Of a stretch of DNA of 64,000 nt, positions 1 to 12,825 are shown in pieces. Within the stretch, counting starts at the first letter, position 1, and each line of letters opens with the position of its first letter. A model generated the notes under the pieces. The model saw only the letters and a list, made by a program, of their open reading frames with translations. It made no database searches and was not told where the DNA came from. Position numbers and translations under genes: made by a program. Origin of the DNA: Asparagopsis taxiformis (lineage: Eukaryota; Rhodophyta; Florideophyceae; Bonnemaisoniales; Bonnemaisoniaceae); the NCBI GenBank assembly GCA_030407315.1, contig JALQPE010002063.1, forward strand, positions 1 through 64,000, written 5' to 3'.

Positions 1-341
1 CCCCGGATTAAAGGGGTGCTCGCAGCCGTCCCAAAGCTGCCTAGCTTGACAGCTGTAATTTTAACACATTACACATCAAGGACACTGCTGCTTCACGCCA
101 CCTCGTCAGGTTTCGAGAGCCCGACTCGGGCCCGTTCCGAACGGATACTCACATCTCGATTGCCTCTCTTGCATTCCAGCGGTCACGATAGGTGTGTAAC
201 CTAACAAAATTTCGGTTCTACTGTGTTATTATTTCCAGCGATTGGCGTTCACGACCATTCTTCAACGCAACGTGACCTACCATCCACATCACTGCAATAC
301 GTCAACGTCAACCATCTCTTTTCCTTTCCAACTCAACAACC
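1..341 (+). promoter_or_regulatory. 5' flank of the third ParB-dioxygenase gene copy
   Basis: This stretch matches the upstream regions of the two fuller gene copies (51468-51797 on + and 10733-10393 on -). It begins with the box AGGGGTGCTCGC, then CCTAGCTTGACAGCTGTAATT, which also occurs upstream of the coiled-coil gene. No coding sequence is supported here. It is the promoter-side flank of an element copy whose left part lies outside the window. Confidence 0.6.
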
Positions 342-1975
342 ATGGCGGATTCGCATTCAGCAGTTTTTTTTCAACGGTTTGCGGCGATCAAGTGAGCGCG
401 TCAGCGGAGTCGCGCGGACTCAAGCGCGGCGTCGATGTCAATTTGTTTGCGCGTGGACGGTGCGGCTGTGCATATTGGGACGGCTTTCGGTGAGCACTGC
501 TGGTGGCGATGTTGGCCTTCCGCGCACGCTGCACCACCACAAGCTGCCGGAACCGACGAGGCGGACTATATCGTCGTGCGCAACATTGCGACTAAGGCAA
601 GTTCAAGGACCTCCCGTTCCCGTACATGTTTGATCGCGCCGAGGGACCGCCGGAGACGATGGGTGGAGCATACGCCGCGGCGTTTTACCCTTGGGATACT
701 CGGATGATGCGCCCCGCTGCGGAGGATGGCCCTAGCGACATTCGTACCCCTGCTGCAGCGTCAAACTTCACGCAGCAACGAACCAGGCCAGCTCGGGACG
801 GATGCCCAGTACCGGTCCAGCAGGCGAAATCACTGGTTCGGGGGTACGAAGCATCCAGCACGCTCCGTCCCGGTTTCGGGAGGCACGAAGCGCCCTGCTC
901 GCTCTGCCAGAGCCTCAGTGGAGGCACGAAGCACCCTGCTCGCTCCAACGTCACCGAAGCTACTACGCAGGACGTAACCGAGGTGGACGACGACCGGAGG
1001 TGGCGGAAAGCATTCGTGAGCAGCAGTGGTACGCAAAATTACGGTGCCGAAGTTTGTGACGTCGGATTACGTCGGAGGAAGAGCGACTGTGGTTGGTGAG
1101 GCAGCTAGTGGAACCGGCCGTGACCCTTCGCGATGTGAAAGAAGACCACGTGAGGACCTGCGCAACAATATGTGGGCGGTGGGGTATGTGAGCTCTTCGC
1201 GTATCACTGTGACGGTGCTGAGGTCGCAGAACACGCATTTGTCCGCCGACACGCGTCTGTTCCAGAATGGCAAATTCCTGCCAATGCGAACGTGACCGTG
1301 ATCGACGGACTGCATCGTCTCAATGCTATGCATAGCATTGCGGATGACTTCACGCGCCCTCACCCGTATGCACAGAACCAAGCTGCCACAGGAGCAAACC
1401 GCTTGCGCTGGGTTACTCAGCCTCTGGATGTGTACTACTTCGCCGCAAGGACGACAGTGATCTTCAGCCTCATGAGATCATCCACAAGAGTGCAGAGTCG
1501 AACCATACGACTGGGACGCAACTGACGGAACGCTCCCTGGTTCGAATCTTTTCGTCCATCCAGCAGTTCATCCGTACGATTGCTGTTGCAAAAAACGTGG
1601 AAAACGCTGGCGACTTGCGTGAGTCTGATGTCATCCGAACATTGTTCGAGGCGCAGTTCATGGGGATGATGAATTCGACGAACACGGCCCGGCGGTGGAC
1701 GCGTTTGGCTATAGCAACGCTGAAGCATCCTGTTCCTCGACGAAGTGTTGCGTGAGCTGAACAATTCCGAGCGCCGCAACGAGATTGGGATAACGCACCT
1801 GGACCACAAGATAGTGCGCGAGTTGCTGGAGAAAACTTTGTCTTCGTCTTGCGTGGTCTTTCGGAGTACTTGAACCCTGCGCATGGGGACGTTCGGATGG
1901 ACGCTTTGACGTGAACGACTTCTATACATACGTCCGTCGCGTGACTGCAATAGCAAATTCGCTGTACGCTGCGTA
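342..1975 (+). pseudogene. Decayed, truncated ParB-like/2OG dioxygenase gene (third copy)
   Basis: The sequence follows the 5' half of the gene at 51798-55753 nearly base for base, including the MADSH start at 342 and the GGTKHPARS repeats. Many one-base insertions and deletions break the frame, so only short pieces can be read (for example 435-707, 626-1099 and 1172-1525). The ParB-like core IDGLHRLNAMHS is still readable near 1300-1335. The copy stops at 1975, where the terminal repeat of E1 begins, so the dioxygenase half is absent. It is an older, non-functional copy into which or next to which E1 was placed. Confidence 0.85.
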
Positions 1976-2008
1976 CGTCTGTGTTCTCGGAAATGGACGC
2001 GGACGTCC
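1976..2008 (+). repeat. E1 left terminal inverted repeat
   Basis: It begins CGTCTGTGTTCTCGG and ends in ACGCGGACGTCC. Its reverse complement stands at 21713-21745, and the same sequence starts E2 at 36946. All three ends are flanked by or begin with CG. Confidence 0.75.
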
Positions 2009-2225
2009 ACAACCTCTAGTACACCTAGTATTACTAGGCGGACGTCCATGGTCCAGTATTTTTGGATGTCCGCCTAGACCGGACGTCCATGCGGTCTAGT
2101 ACGTCTAGTATTACTAGGACGACATTCATTGTTTCTAGTACCAACGGATGTCCTCTCGGGATGGACTCCACCATGTCTATGTCCGCCTAGGACTGGGCGC
2201 CGGTTCAGAAATTCAAAAATTTCGA
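2009..2225. repeat. Subterminal repeat region of E1 (left)
   Basis: Short motifs recur here in both orientations: GGACGTCC, CTAGTATTACTAGG, GTCCGCCTAG and TCTAGTA. Dense subterminal repeats are typical of CACTA-superfamily ends, where transposase binds. E2 lacks this segment: its homology to E1 stops at the equivalent of about 2225. Confidence 0.6.
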
Positions 2226-3429
2226 CCCCAGAAATTTTCTGCCGCCGTGCTCGACATGGGATGTCCGCATCCATCACGGCGACCACTCTAATTTTCCTTG
2301 TCGGTCGACTCCAATTTCGTCTTTAATTTTTCATCCTCTCGCTCACACCCCTTCCTGTTGGTGCTCACCTCCCCCGTACTGTACCTCAAACACCCCCAAT
2401 ACCACTCTAGCGCGCATTTTCAGCTACCTGTCCCCGCTTCCACGGTGCACACCTCCATTCCATACCTACTTTTCGGCTTTACCGTACAGATTTCGTATAA
2501 CCAGTCCTCATACTACCTCAGAATAAGGAAAAACACCCCTAACTCCTCGACCATGCTCTCCCCCATCACCTTTGCAACGTATTGTTCTTCAATACTCTCC
2601 TCCTCTACCTTCAACCCCTCTCCTTCGCCCTCTCCACAAACTTCCCCTGCAGCTTACTCTTCGAAAACCTCTCACCCCATCCCGTGCCCGACCTGCTCCA
2701 TCCCCTCCCTCCCTCAGCTGCTCCATGCCCCCCACGCCATCCGCATCTTAGATACCGTATACAGCACCACCACCGGCCCACACTCCCGCTCCCCCGCCGT
2801 CTCCTCAGAAACATCCTCTCTCTGAGCCACATATCAACTTGATAAGGGTTGAACCCCCCACTTCGCACCCTTCCTCCCACTCCCCTCCCTCCCCAGCGTT
2901 CTCTAATCCCCATAATATGCTCGTCAGCCACTCCTCTCCGAATCACATTCCAGTCTAAACCCGCACTCCGTACATTTCCACCTCCCCCTGTACCATCCAA
3001 GATTCCATCCAACCCCCCCTACAGAACACATCCTCATACCAAAGAAGAATTTTTCTTCCTCCCATACATCATCCTAAAACCTCCATCAGCTCCATGTAAA
3101 TTTCGATGTAAATATTTTCTCCACTATGCAATCTCAAACATGTATGAGCGTATGCCTTTCCGCTTTGTCAACCCGAATATTGTATTCATGTATCATAAAA
3201 TAGGGCCACCCACATCCCTATCCCGTTCTGCAAGCTTTACAAACCACCAGACGCATACTCCACAACTATACAACAACACTACTCGCTATTTCAGACGACG
3301 CGGTACACAAGTAGCATAGGCTATGCTACTTGTGTACCGCGTTGTCTGAGACTGAGTCTCAACCTTCCGTGACGCCTTCCCTGATGCGTACAAGTGCGAA
3401 ACACGTCTAGACGTATATCAGAAGTGAGT
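2226..3429. other. Element end region without an intact gene; possible zinc-finger remnant on -
   Basis: This matches E2 56600-57967 in reverse complement. The + strand is strongly pyrimidine-rich from about 2330 to 3240. On the - strand around 2915-2985 a short Cys-rich reading (KCTECGF, then ECDSER) resembles part of a C2H2 finger, but a stop follows at once; the E2 copy reads a little further (SADKHIMG). The long open frames here are low-complexity and not conserved between the copies. I support no working gene. Confidence 0.4.
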
Positions 3430-6180
3430 GCGGGAATTTTCGGCACAGGAGATGCTGGGCCACCAAATTGATTTTTCGGAAATTTTAGAATTTCTGGGCT
3501 GGCCAGCAACGCAATCGAGCTGGACATCCACCGGACGTCCATTTCAGGTTGGTCGTGGAGAGTGGGGCGGGACCATGATGAAACAAGGACCAAGACTTTC
3601 CCTGACGTATTGAGCCTGAAATCGACCCTTCGTGAGACGCCATTTGGCTTACAGTTGGTGCTTATAGAAGCCAGTGATAGCCCCGATCGGGGCGGTGGCC
3701 GGTTCCGGCTTACAGTTGGTGCTTACAGACGCCAGTGATAGCCCCCGATCGGGGCCGGCGGTCGGTTCCTGGGGCCGTTGTGGCCAAATTAGACACCTGA
3801 TTTGAATTAAAATTTGGGCTATTCTCAAAAACATGCACATGTGAACATGTTTTTGAGATGGGGGTGTGCCGTAAGGCACAATCGACCCGCCCAAATCGTT
3901 GATTTTTTACAATTTTTTGTGCCCGAAATTTTAGAATTTCTGGGCTGGCCAGCAATGCATCTGAGCTCGACATCCACCGGACCTCCATTTCAGGTTGGTC
4001 GTGAGAGAGTGAGGCGGGACCATGATGGAACAAGGACCAAGACCTGTCCCTGGCGTATTGAGCCTGAAATCGACCCGTCGTGAGACGCCATTTAGCCTAC
4101 AGCTAGTGCTTACAGAAGGCCAGTGACACCCCACTCGGGGCGGCGGCCGGTGCCTGGGGCCGTTCTGGCCAAATTAGACACCTTGATTTGAATTAAAATT
4201 TGGGCTATTCTCAAAAACATGCACATGTGAACAGTGTTTTTGAGATGGGGGTGTGCCGTACGGCACAATCGACCGCCCAAATCGTTGATTTTTGCAAGAT
4301 TTTTTGTGCCCGAAATTGTAGAATTTCTGGGCTGGCCAGCAATGCATCTGAGCTGGACATCCACCGGACGTCCATTTCAGGTTGATCGTGTGCTGCCTAC
4401 ATCCACGCATTGCAGTAACTAAGCAGGCGGGATCACTACTAATATAAAGTGCACGGAATATGAGTAACGTGATGGGTGAGTAGTGTTTGTGTTGAGGGAG
4501 TAAGGCGGGACCATTATGAAAACACGAAGAAGATGCGTACTAGCATAACTTAGGCTTGAAGCCTGGAATCGACCCATCTTTCGGCGCCATTTAGCCTTAC
4601 AGTTAGTGCTTACAGAAGCTAGTGATGACCCCGCTCGGGGCGGCGGCTCCGGTTCCTGGGGCCGTTGTGGCCAAATTAGACACCCTGATTTGAATTAAAT
4701 TTGGGCTATTCTCAAAAACATGCACATGTGAACATGTTTTTTGAGATGGGGGTGTGCCGTACGGCACAATCGACCCGCCCAAATCGTTGATTTTTGCAAG
4801 ATTTTTTTTGCCCGAAATTTTAGAATTTCTGGGCTGGCCAGCAATGCATCTGAGCTCGACATCCACCGGACGTCCATTTCAGGTTGGTCGTGAGACAGTG
4901 AGGCGGGACCATGATGGAACAAGGACCAAGACCTGTCCCTGACGTGTTGAGCCTGAAATCGACCCGTCGTGAGACGCCATTTAGCCTTACAGTTAGTGCT
5001 TACAGAAGCCAGTGACAACCCCACTCGGGGCGGCGGCCGGTGCCTGGGGCCCGTTCGTGGCCAAATTAGACACCTTGATTTGAATTAAAATTTGGGCTAT
5101 TCTCAAAAAACATGCACATGTGAACATGTTTTGAGATGGGGTGTGCCGTACGGCACAATCGACCCGCCCAAATCGTTGATTTTTGCAAGATTTTTTTGCC
5201 CGAAATTGTAGAATTTCTGGGCTGGCCAGCAATGCATCTGAGCTGGACATCCACCGGACGTCCATTTCAGGTTGATCGTGTGCTGCCTACATCCACGCAT
5301 TGCAGTAACTAAGCAGGCGGGATCACTACTAATATAAAGTGCACGGAATATGAGTAACGTGATGGGTGAGTAGTGTTTGTGTTGAGGGAGTAAGGCGGGA
5401 CCATTATGAAACACGGAAGAAGATGCGTACCTAGCATAACTTAGGCTTGAAGCCGGGAATCGACCCATCTTTCGGCGCCATTTAGCCTCACAGTTAGTGC
5501 TTACAGAAGCCAGTGATGACCCGCTCGGGGCGGCGGCTCCGGTTCCTGGGGCCGTTGTGGCCAAATTAGACGTCCTGATTTGAATTAAAATTTGGGCTAT
5601 TCTCAAAAACATGCACATGTGAACATGTTTTTGAGATGGGGGTGTGCCGTACGGCACAATCGACCCGCCCAAATCGATGATTTTTTACAATTTTTTTGTG
5701 CCCGAAATTTTAGAATTTCTGGGCTGGCCAGCAATGCATCTGAGCTCGACATCCACCGGACGTCCATTTCAGGTTGGTCGTGAGAGAGTGAGGCGGGACC
5801 ATGATGGAACAAGGACCAAGACCTGTCCCTGGCGTATTGAGCCTGAAATCGACCCGTCGTGAGACGCCATTTAGCCTTACAGTTAGTGCTTACAGAAGCC
5901 AGTGACAACCCCACTCGGGGCGGCGGCCGGTTCCTGGGGCCGTTGTGGCCAAATTAGACACCCTGATTTGAATTAAAATTTGGGCTATTCTCAAAAACAT
6001 GCACATGTGAACATGTTTTTGAGATGGGGGTGTGCCGTACGGCACAATCCACCCGCTGAAATCGATGTTTTTTGCAATATTTTTTTGTGCCCGAAATTGT
6101 AGAATTTCTGGGCTGGCCAGCAATGCATCTGAGCTGGACATCCACCGGACGTCCATTTCAGGTTGATCGTGTATCGTGCA
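3430..6180. repeat. Higher-order satellite built from the element's hairpin module
   Basis: The hairpin CTCAAAAACATG...CATGTTTTTGAG recurs at about 3824, 4210, 4711, 5102, 5602 and 5990. Spacing alternates near 390 and 500 bases, giving a higher-order period of about 890. Each unit also holds TGCCGTACGGCA, GAAATTxTAGAATTTC and GGACGTCC. The longer units add a segment found again at 10945-11080. E2 has only about one and a half units at the matching place (55998-56560), so the array expanded in E1. Open frames starting MGYSQKHAHVN come from the repeat and are not genes. Confidence 0.85.
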
Positions 6181-6439
6181 CGTCCACACATTACCGGAAG
6201 CAAGTAGGCGATGAAGCACGTACATACCCAATTGTTCTGCTATTTCTAGCATAGACCATCGAGTCTAGAGATGTGAGGGAATCGTCCTGGAAATCATGCT
6301 CCAACCCACGAGGGAATGGACAATCTAGTTTGAAAGCATGGAACGGAAGTACATTATACTAGGTTCATAGATTGGAAGTGATAAAGGAGATGATTATATT
6401 CTCGATAATTGTTTACCAAAGTAGTAGTTGTTAAGCTAT
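6181..6439. other. 3' flank of the ParB-dioxygenase gene
   Basis: This is non-coding sequence between the satellite and the gene's stop codon. It is conserved in E2 (55754-55990). I see no distinct signal apart from AT-rich runs that could include a polyadenylation region. Confidence 0.4.
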
Positions 6440-9400
6440 CTAGCCGTCGGAAAATTCTTCTTCGTCTTCGTCCTCACTATATTCAGGATCTCCCGGCAGA
6501 ATAGGCGTTATCGGCAACTGTGGAGTTGATCTGCTCAAGATGAATTCTTCACCCGGTGTGAGGGTTCTCTTCTTGGGAGCTTCTGTCGTCTTCATCCGCA
6601 TGATTCCGAGCTGCCCTGTCTTCGGCCTACGATCTTTCTTGACCGGGATGGGAACAACTGTCTTGTGGCGAACATTGACAGGTGCCGGTTGACTTTGCCT
6701 GGCAGACCGGCGCGGAGCATTGGGGATTACTTCTTCTTCGAATCCCAACCGCCTGATGAAACCAAACGAAACATTGTCGGGAATCGGATACGACGCATTC
6801 CTGAAATACGTGTGATACCTCGTTGTCGTGTGTGACACAACTCTGTCGACATGCCCTGCCCCGGCATGTTGTACATAGCCGTGACCGATGAAGACTGAAC
6901 GTGGCGGAACGATTACCTTCTTCAGCTTCATCGTCTTGGCGTACATATCTAATTCCAGCGCTTTGGAAAAGACGTACTTGTGGGACCCTGGACACACCCA
7001 GATAGGGAATGGGTCATCTCCGTTGGCAATAACAAAGTAACCCGGAAGTTGATCTTTGCGGTCGCGAGGAGGAACAGGGAAATCATTGTGTGGGACCTGC
7101 CGAGGACACCCCTTTCCCGTTATCAAAAACCGTCCCCCAGATGCCGGCATGACAAGTTTTTCTCCCGGTAAACCGCACTCCTCCAGCCCTATCAGCCGGA
7201 CAAGGATTCCCAACCACACATCCAGCAGGGCTCGCCGCGTCACAAACTTGAACCGGTCGATATGCGTCTCATCGTTCTCGGCATAGTCAACCAGGCAGTG
7301 GCGCGTAGACGTGAAGCGAGCCCTCCCCTCATTCCGGTTCTTCTCATCTGTTTCATCGTCCCCAGTATTGACAATGGGACTCCACAGCTGCCGGTTCCCA
7401 GGGTCCTTGTGCACCTCCCCCCCTCCCACGTTCCCAAAAAGTACCGAAACAATTCCTGGATAGGAATTTCTTCCATGAGACCCAAGTCAAATGGGAACTT
7501 GTCCGACGCATCGAGGTAGCTTACATCCGCGAAATTGTGCATCACCGTATACCCTCGCTCGTTGATTTCCGTTCGGCAATTGTGGAAGTACGCCATACCA
7601 GTGCCGGCCTCATACGAATCCTTCCAGCTTGTAGACATTCGCGCAACCTGGGCGAAGTCCAGCCTCGAGGGTAGAAACGTCGATGTAGGCTCACACATCG
7701 CCTTGGCAGCCATCTTCCACGCTGCGAAGAACATCGGATAGACGTGATCGATCTCGAATAGCACACGAGCCCGATGTTGTTCCGGAATATGCAGCCCCTC
7801 AAACACAGGGTCCATCGCCACTTGCTTCAAATACCTCACCTCTCTGCCCTCCTCATCGATTTCCACACTCTCCAATAACAACCTGAGCTCAATCGGGGGC
7901 AGACAACCAACCCTCACCGATGCGATGACGTCCGCGGGACGCTGCGCCAGATGATGCCCTTCAGCTCGGTCTTTGACTTCGAAATCGTCGGGAAGAGATG
8001 GCATCCGGTCGTCGAACAGGAGGTCGTGTTCAGAAGGAGAGTCACGAACGATGTAACCGTCTTCATCGACTTCGACTCCTTCCGGACCAGTGAGTGTAAT
8101 TGTCACTTCGCGGACCCCCTTGCTTTCGACTTGGCCCTCGTCTGCACTGTTGTTTTCTTCCTCGTCCGAAACGCTATGGACAGATTCTTGGTTGGAGGGA
8201 GTCGCACCAGCACGTTGGTTATCTTGGGGGACAATCTCAACGGCAGAATCGGGGGAACGGGCGGAGTCTTCGTCAACCTCATCACCGGAAGCAGTGGCTT
8301 GTTGTTGATCGGTGGGTTTATCAACAACGGCCTGCTCTTCTTCCCCGGCGGATTGTTGTACCACAACCGGCTCTTCTTCCTCGAGGCGTGTGCTCCCCGT
8401 CGAGCGAAGTCGCTGTGAACGGCGGCGGATGCCATGCGAAGCAGGCTCATGTTCGACATTCCGCTGCTTCTTGTGAGTGAGTCTCACATTGGCAGCAGAA
8501 GGGCGGCGTTTGCGTCGAGCCTTAGTCTTCTTCTTCAATGTCGGATTGAAAAACTCTTTCAAGTTCGTTTCCAAATCCTGTAAACGCGTGGTTCTCCGTC
8601 GCATTCGAACCTCACTGCTCCGGTCGTCCCCTCTATACATTGCAATGGCATTGGTGAGATGCCATTGCAACTCCTTCGGCTGCTTAACCGACCCAATTGC
8701 CATCTCTGTGCTCAGAAATGACTTGCGCATAATACTCTTTGGGCGCCCATACGCAGCGTACAGAGAATTTGCTATTGCAGTCACGCGACGGACGTATGTA
8801 TAGAAGTCGTTCACGTCAAAGCGTCCATCCGGACGTCCACCATGAGCAGGGTTCAAGTACTCCGAAAGACCACGCAAGACGAAGACAAAGTTTTCTTCCA
8901 GCAACTCGCGCACTATCTTGTGGTCCAGGTGCGTTATCCCAATCTCGTTGCGGCGCTCGGAATTGTTCAGCTCACGCAACACTTCGTCGAGAACAGGATG
9001 CTTCAGCGTTGCTATAGCCAAACGCGTCCACCGCCGGGCCGTGTTCGTTGAATTCATCATCCCCATGAACTGCGCCTCGAACAATGTTCGGATGACATCA
9101 GACTCACGCAAGTCGCCAGCGTTTTCCACGTTATTTGCAACAGCAATCGTACGGATGAACTGCTGGATGGACGACAAGATTCGAACCAGGGAGCGCTCCG
9201 TCAGTTGCGTCCCAGTCGTATGGTTCGACTCTGCACTCTTGTGGATGATCTCATGAGGCTGAAGATCACTGTCGTCCTTGCGGCGAAGGTAGTACACATC
9301 CAGAGGCTGAGTAACCCAGCGCAAGCGGTTTGCGTCCTGTGGCAGCTTGGTTCTGTGCATACGGGTGAGGCGCGTGAAGTCATCGGCAATGCTATGCATA

Positions 9401-10392
9401 GCATTGAGACGATGCAGTCCGTCGATCACGGTCACGTTCGCATTGGCATGGAATTTGCCATTCTGGAACAGACGCGTGTCGGCGGGCAGATGCGTGTTCT
9501 GCGACCTCAGCACCGTCACAGTGATACGCGAAGAGCTCACATACCCCACAGCCAACATATTGTTGCGCAGGTCCTCCACGTGGTCTTCTTTCACATCCCG
9601 AAGGGTCACGGCCGGTTCCACTAGCTGCCTCACCAGCACAGTCGCTCCTTCTCCGACGTAATCCGACGTCACAAACTTGGGCACCGTAATTTGCGTCCCC
9701 TGCTGCTCACGAATGCTTTCCGCCACCTCCGGTTCGTCGTCCACTTCGGTTACGTCCTGCGTAGTAGCTTCGGTGACGTTGGAGCGAGCAGGGTGCTTCG
9801 TGCCTCCACTGGAGGGTCTTGCAGAGCGAGCAGGGCGCTTCGTGCCTCCCGAAACCGGGACGGAGCGTGCTGGATGCTTCGTACCCCCCGAACCAGTGAT
9901 TTCGCCTGCCGGACCGGTACTGGGCATCCGTCCCGAGCTGGCCTGGTTCGTCGCTGCGTTGAAGTTTGACGCTGCAGCAGGGGTACGAATGTCGCTAGGG
10001 CCATCCTCCGCAGCGGGGCGCATCATCCGAGTATCCCAAGGGTAAAACGCCGCGGCGTATGCTCCACCCATCGTCTCCGGCGGTCCCTCGGCGCCATCAA
10101 ACATGTACGGGAACGGGAGGTCCTTGAACTTGTCCTTAGTCGCAATGTTGCGCACGACGATGTAGTCGGCCTCGTCGGTTTCCGGCAGCTTGTGGTTGTG
10201 CAGCGTGCGCGGAAGGCCAACATCGCCACCAGCAGTGCTCACCGAAGCCGTCCCAATATGCACAGCCGCACCGTCCACGTCCGCAAACAAATTGACATCG
10301 ACGCCGCGCTTGAGTCCGCGCGACTCCGCTGACGCGCTCACTTGATCGCCGCAAACCGTTGAAAACAAACTGCTGAAATGCGTATCCGCCAT
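6440..10392 (-). pseudogene. ParB-like domain + Fe(II)/2-oxoglutarate dioxygenase fusion, one frameshift (E1 copy)
   Basis: The start is the ATG at 10392 (MADTHFSS) in a CCACC-like context on the coding strand; an in-frame upstream ATG at 10512 is less likely. Read to 6440 it would be about 1318 codons. Order of parts: a low-complexity N-terminus with three GGTK(H/R)PARS repeats near residues 168-204; a ParB-like domain at about 240-340 with IDGLHRLNAM; a helical region; a basic, NLS-like stretch and an acidic linker; then a C-terminal dioxygenase core with HND, CPGSHK and QHAGAG. A one-base change in a G/A-rich run near 7414-7427 breaks the frame before the dioxygenase core, while the C-terminus stays open to 6440. 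The E2 copy is intact at that point but broken near its own 3' end. Confidence 0.8.
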
Positions 10393-10669
10393 GATTGTTG
10401 AGTTGGAAAGTAAAAGAGATGGTTGACGTTGACGTATTCGAGTGATGTGGATGGTAGGTTTCACGTTGCTTGAAGAATGGTCGTGAACGCCAATCGCTGG
10501 AAATAATAACACAATACAACCGAAATTTTGTTAGGTACACACCTATCGTGACCGCTGGAATGCAAGACAGGCAATCGAGATGTGAGTGTCCGTTCGGAAC
10601 GGGCCCGAGTCGGGCTCTCGAAACCTGACGAGGTGGCGTGAAGCAGGCAGTGTCCTTGATGTGTAATGT

Positions 10670-10737
10670 GTTAAAATTACAGCTGTCAAGCTAGGCGGCT
10701 TTTGGGGCGGCTGCGAGCACCCCTTTATCCGGGGAAC
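10670..10737 (-). promoter_or_regulatory. Shared upstream box of the ParB-dioxygenase gene
   Basis: On the - strand this reads CCGGATAAAGGGGTGCTCGC, then GCCTAGCTTGACAGCTG and TAATT. A close variant lies at 16975-17030 upstream of the coiled-coil gene. It sits about 280 bases before the ATG. A shared promoter is inference. Confidence 0.45.
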
Positions 10738-11780
10738 ACCCTGATTTGAGTTAAAATTTGGGCTATTCTCAAAAACATGCACATGTGAACATGTTTTTGA
10801 GATGGGGGTGTGCCGTACGGCACAATCGACCCGCCCAAATCGTTGATTTTTGCAAGATTTTTTGTGCCCGAAATTTTAGAATTTCTGGGCTGGCCAGCAG
10901 TGCAATCGAGCTGGACATCCACCGGACGTCCATTTCAGGTTGATCGTGTGCTGCCTACATCCACGCATTGCAGTAACTAAGCAGGCGGGATCACTACTAA
11001 TATAAAGTGCACGGAATATGAGTAACGTGATGGGTGAGTAGTGTTTGTGTTGAGGGAGTAAGGCGGGACCATTATGAAACACGGAAGAAGATGCGTACCT
11101 AGCATAACTTAGGCTTGAAGCCTGGAATCGACCCATCTTTCGGCGCCATTTAGCCTCACAGTTAGTGCTTACAGAAGCCAGTGATGACCCCGCTCGGGGC
11201 GGCGGCTCCGGTTCCTGGGGCCGTTGTGGCCAAATTAGACGTCCTGATTTGAATTAAAATTTGGGCTATTCTCAAAAACATGCACATGTGAACATGTTTT
11301 TGAGATGGGGGTGTGCCGTACGGCACAATCGACCCGCCCAAATCGATGATTTTTTACAATTTTTTTGTGCCCGAAATTTTAGAATTTCTGGGCTGGCCAG
11401 CAGTGCAATCGAGCTGGACATCCACCGGACCTCCATTTCAGGTTGGTCGTGAGAGAGTGAGGCGGGACCATGATGGAACAAGGACCAAGACCTGTCCCTG
11501 GCGTATTGAGCCTGAAATTGACCCTTCGTCAGACGCCATTTAGCCTTACAGTTGGTGCTTACAGAAGCCAGTGACAACCCCACTCGGGCGGCGGCCGGTG
11601 CCTGGGGCCGTTCTGGCCAAATTAGACACCTTGATTTGAATTAAATTTGGGCTATTCTCAAAAACATGCACATGTGAACATGTTTTGAGATGGGGGTGTG
11701 CCGTACGGCACTTTCGACCGCCTAAATCGATAAAATTTTGCAATTTTTTTCCTGCCCGAAATTCTACAAGTTCTGGGCTG
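10738..11780. repeat. Three hairpin modules upstream of the ParB-dioxygenase gene
   Basis: Hairpin cores lie at about 10771, 11274 and 11657, each followed by TGCCGTACGGCA and the GAAATTxTAGAATTTC and GGACGTCC boxes, the last one partial. The module nearest the gene ends about 350 bases before its ATG. The array matches E2 50430-51462 in reverse complement. Confidence 0.8.
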
Positions 11781-12282
11781 GCCAGTAATGCATTAGCTAT
11801 CTCCTCTAAACCGATTCTAACAAGCAGAAAGAATCCTCTCCTTCATGACGATGCTCTCCATCGTCTTTTCGAAGCCATTTCCGTACGAAAAAATCGAAAA
11901 ACATATTTGACTTTAACCTAACAGCTATCGCGAGCACCGTACTCAGCTATATTTCCTCTGTAATTTCCTTCCTCCAACCAATCAATAGCCGCTTGGTCAC
12001 AGGCTTAAAAGCCTTCCACTATCTGTCCTATCCATCGAAGACCCTCGGAGGGTTCGATCCAGGCCTTGATCACCCATGATGGGTGTGCAACCCGAGAAAA
12101 TGAAAATGGAACATATTGCCACAGGGACGAGATATCATTCCATGAAAGAGAACTTCTCTTTCGTTTACTTTTTTCTAACAAGATTCTAAACGTCTACAAA
12201 CCCTATGTCGTCCGTCCGTTTTCATCCCGGAGAGATGTGGATGTGAGGTAAGACGCAGTGGTGATGTTGTGTTGATTCCCAC
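11781..12282. other. Spacer between divergent genes, no gene seen
   Basis: This is unique-looking sequence shared with E2 (about 49900-50430), with small insertions in each copy. It contains CCCATGATGGG and GAGAACTTCTCT palindromes. No conserved open frame was found. Confidence 0.4.
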
Positions 12283-12545
12283 AGACGGAGGTGGAGGAGG
12301 TGGCTACGGAGGAAGCCTGGAGAACTTGTCCGGTACTGACATCTCACATGTTGCCATTAACGGAGGTGGTGGAGGAGGCTATGGTGCAAGCCTGGAGAAC
12401 ATGTGACTCACATCTCGCAGATGTCAGTACCCATGGATGAGAAGAAAAGCATGTTGAGGTGCGGTTCGGATATTCGATCCATTAACGGAGGTGGTGGAGG
12501 AGGCTATGGTGGAAGCGTGGAGAAGAATAGAGTAGTCCTATACCC
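12283..12545. repeat. Glycine-codon-like tandem repeat (GGAGGTGGTGGAGGAGGC)
   Basis: About two and a half copies of a unit near 115-120 bases carry GGAGGTGGTGGAGGAGGC and CCATGGATGAGAAGAAAA. E2 has a different copy number at 49590-49890. A glycine-rich peptide can be read on either arm but stops interrupt it, so I treat it as a repeat. Confidence 0.55.
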
Positions 12546-12825
12546 ATGGATCACAAGAAGACGTTGTTGGGCTCCTTTTCGAAGCCCATTCGTCTCTTGA
12601 ATAAATTTAGCACCCAAATCATATACGATTGCCGAGTTGACACCCCGTATGTCTCGTTGGTAGAAATAGCAGGGGTTCCACCACTCAGCTGGCGGGAAGT
12701 AGTTACTGATTATATGAGATATGGCTTAGCTCCCGCCAAAACCGATAGCTCTGGGCTCAGGTTCTCCAAATGTGGTTATACGAATGTGTTCTGACAATGC
12801 TAGAAGACGAATATCTGCATCCTGA

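Noticed and set aside
2298..2842. 175-codon pyrimidine-rich frame near the left end of E1
   Set aside because: Low-complexity Ser/Pro reading that is not kept in frame in E2.
3649..6254. Many open frames with peptides such as MGYSQKHAHVNMFLRWG and its complement
   Set aside because: They follow the satellite module wherever it occurs, on both strands, and shift frame between units; they are repeat readings, not genes.
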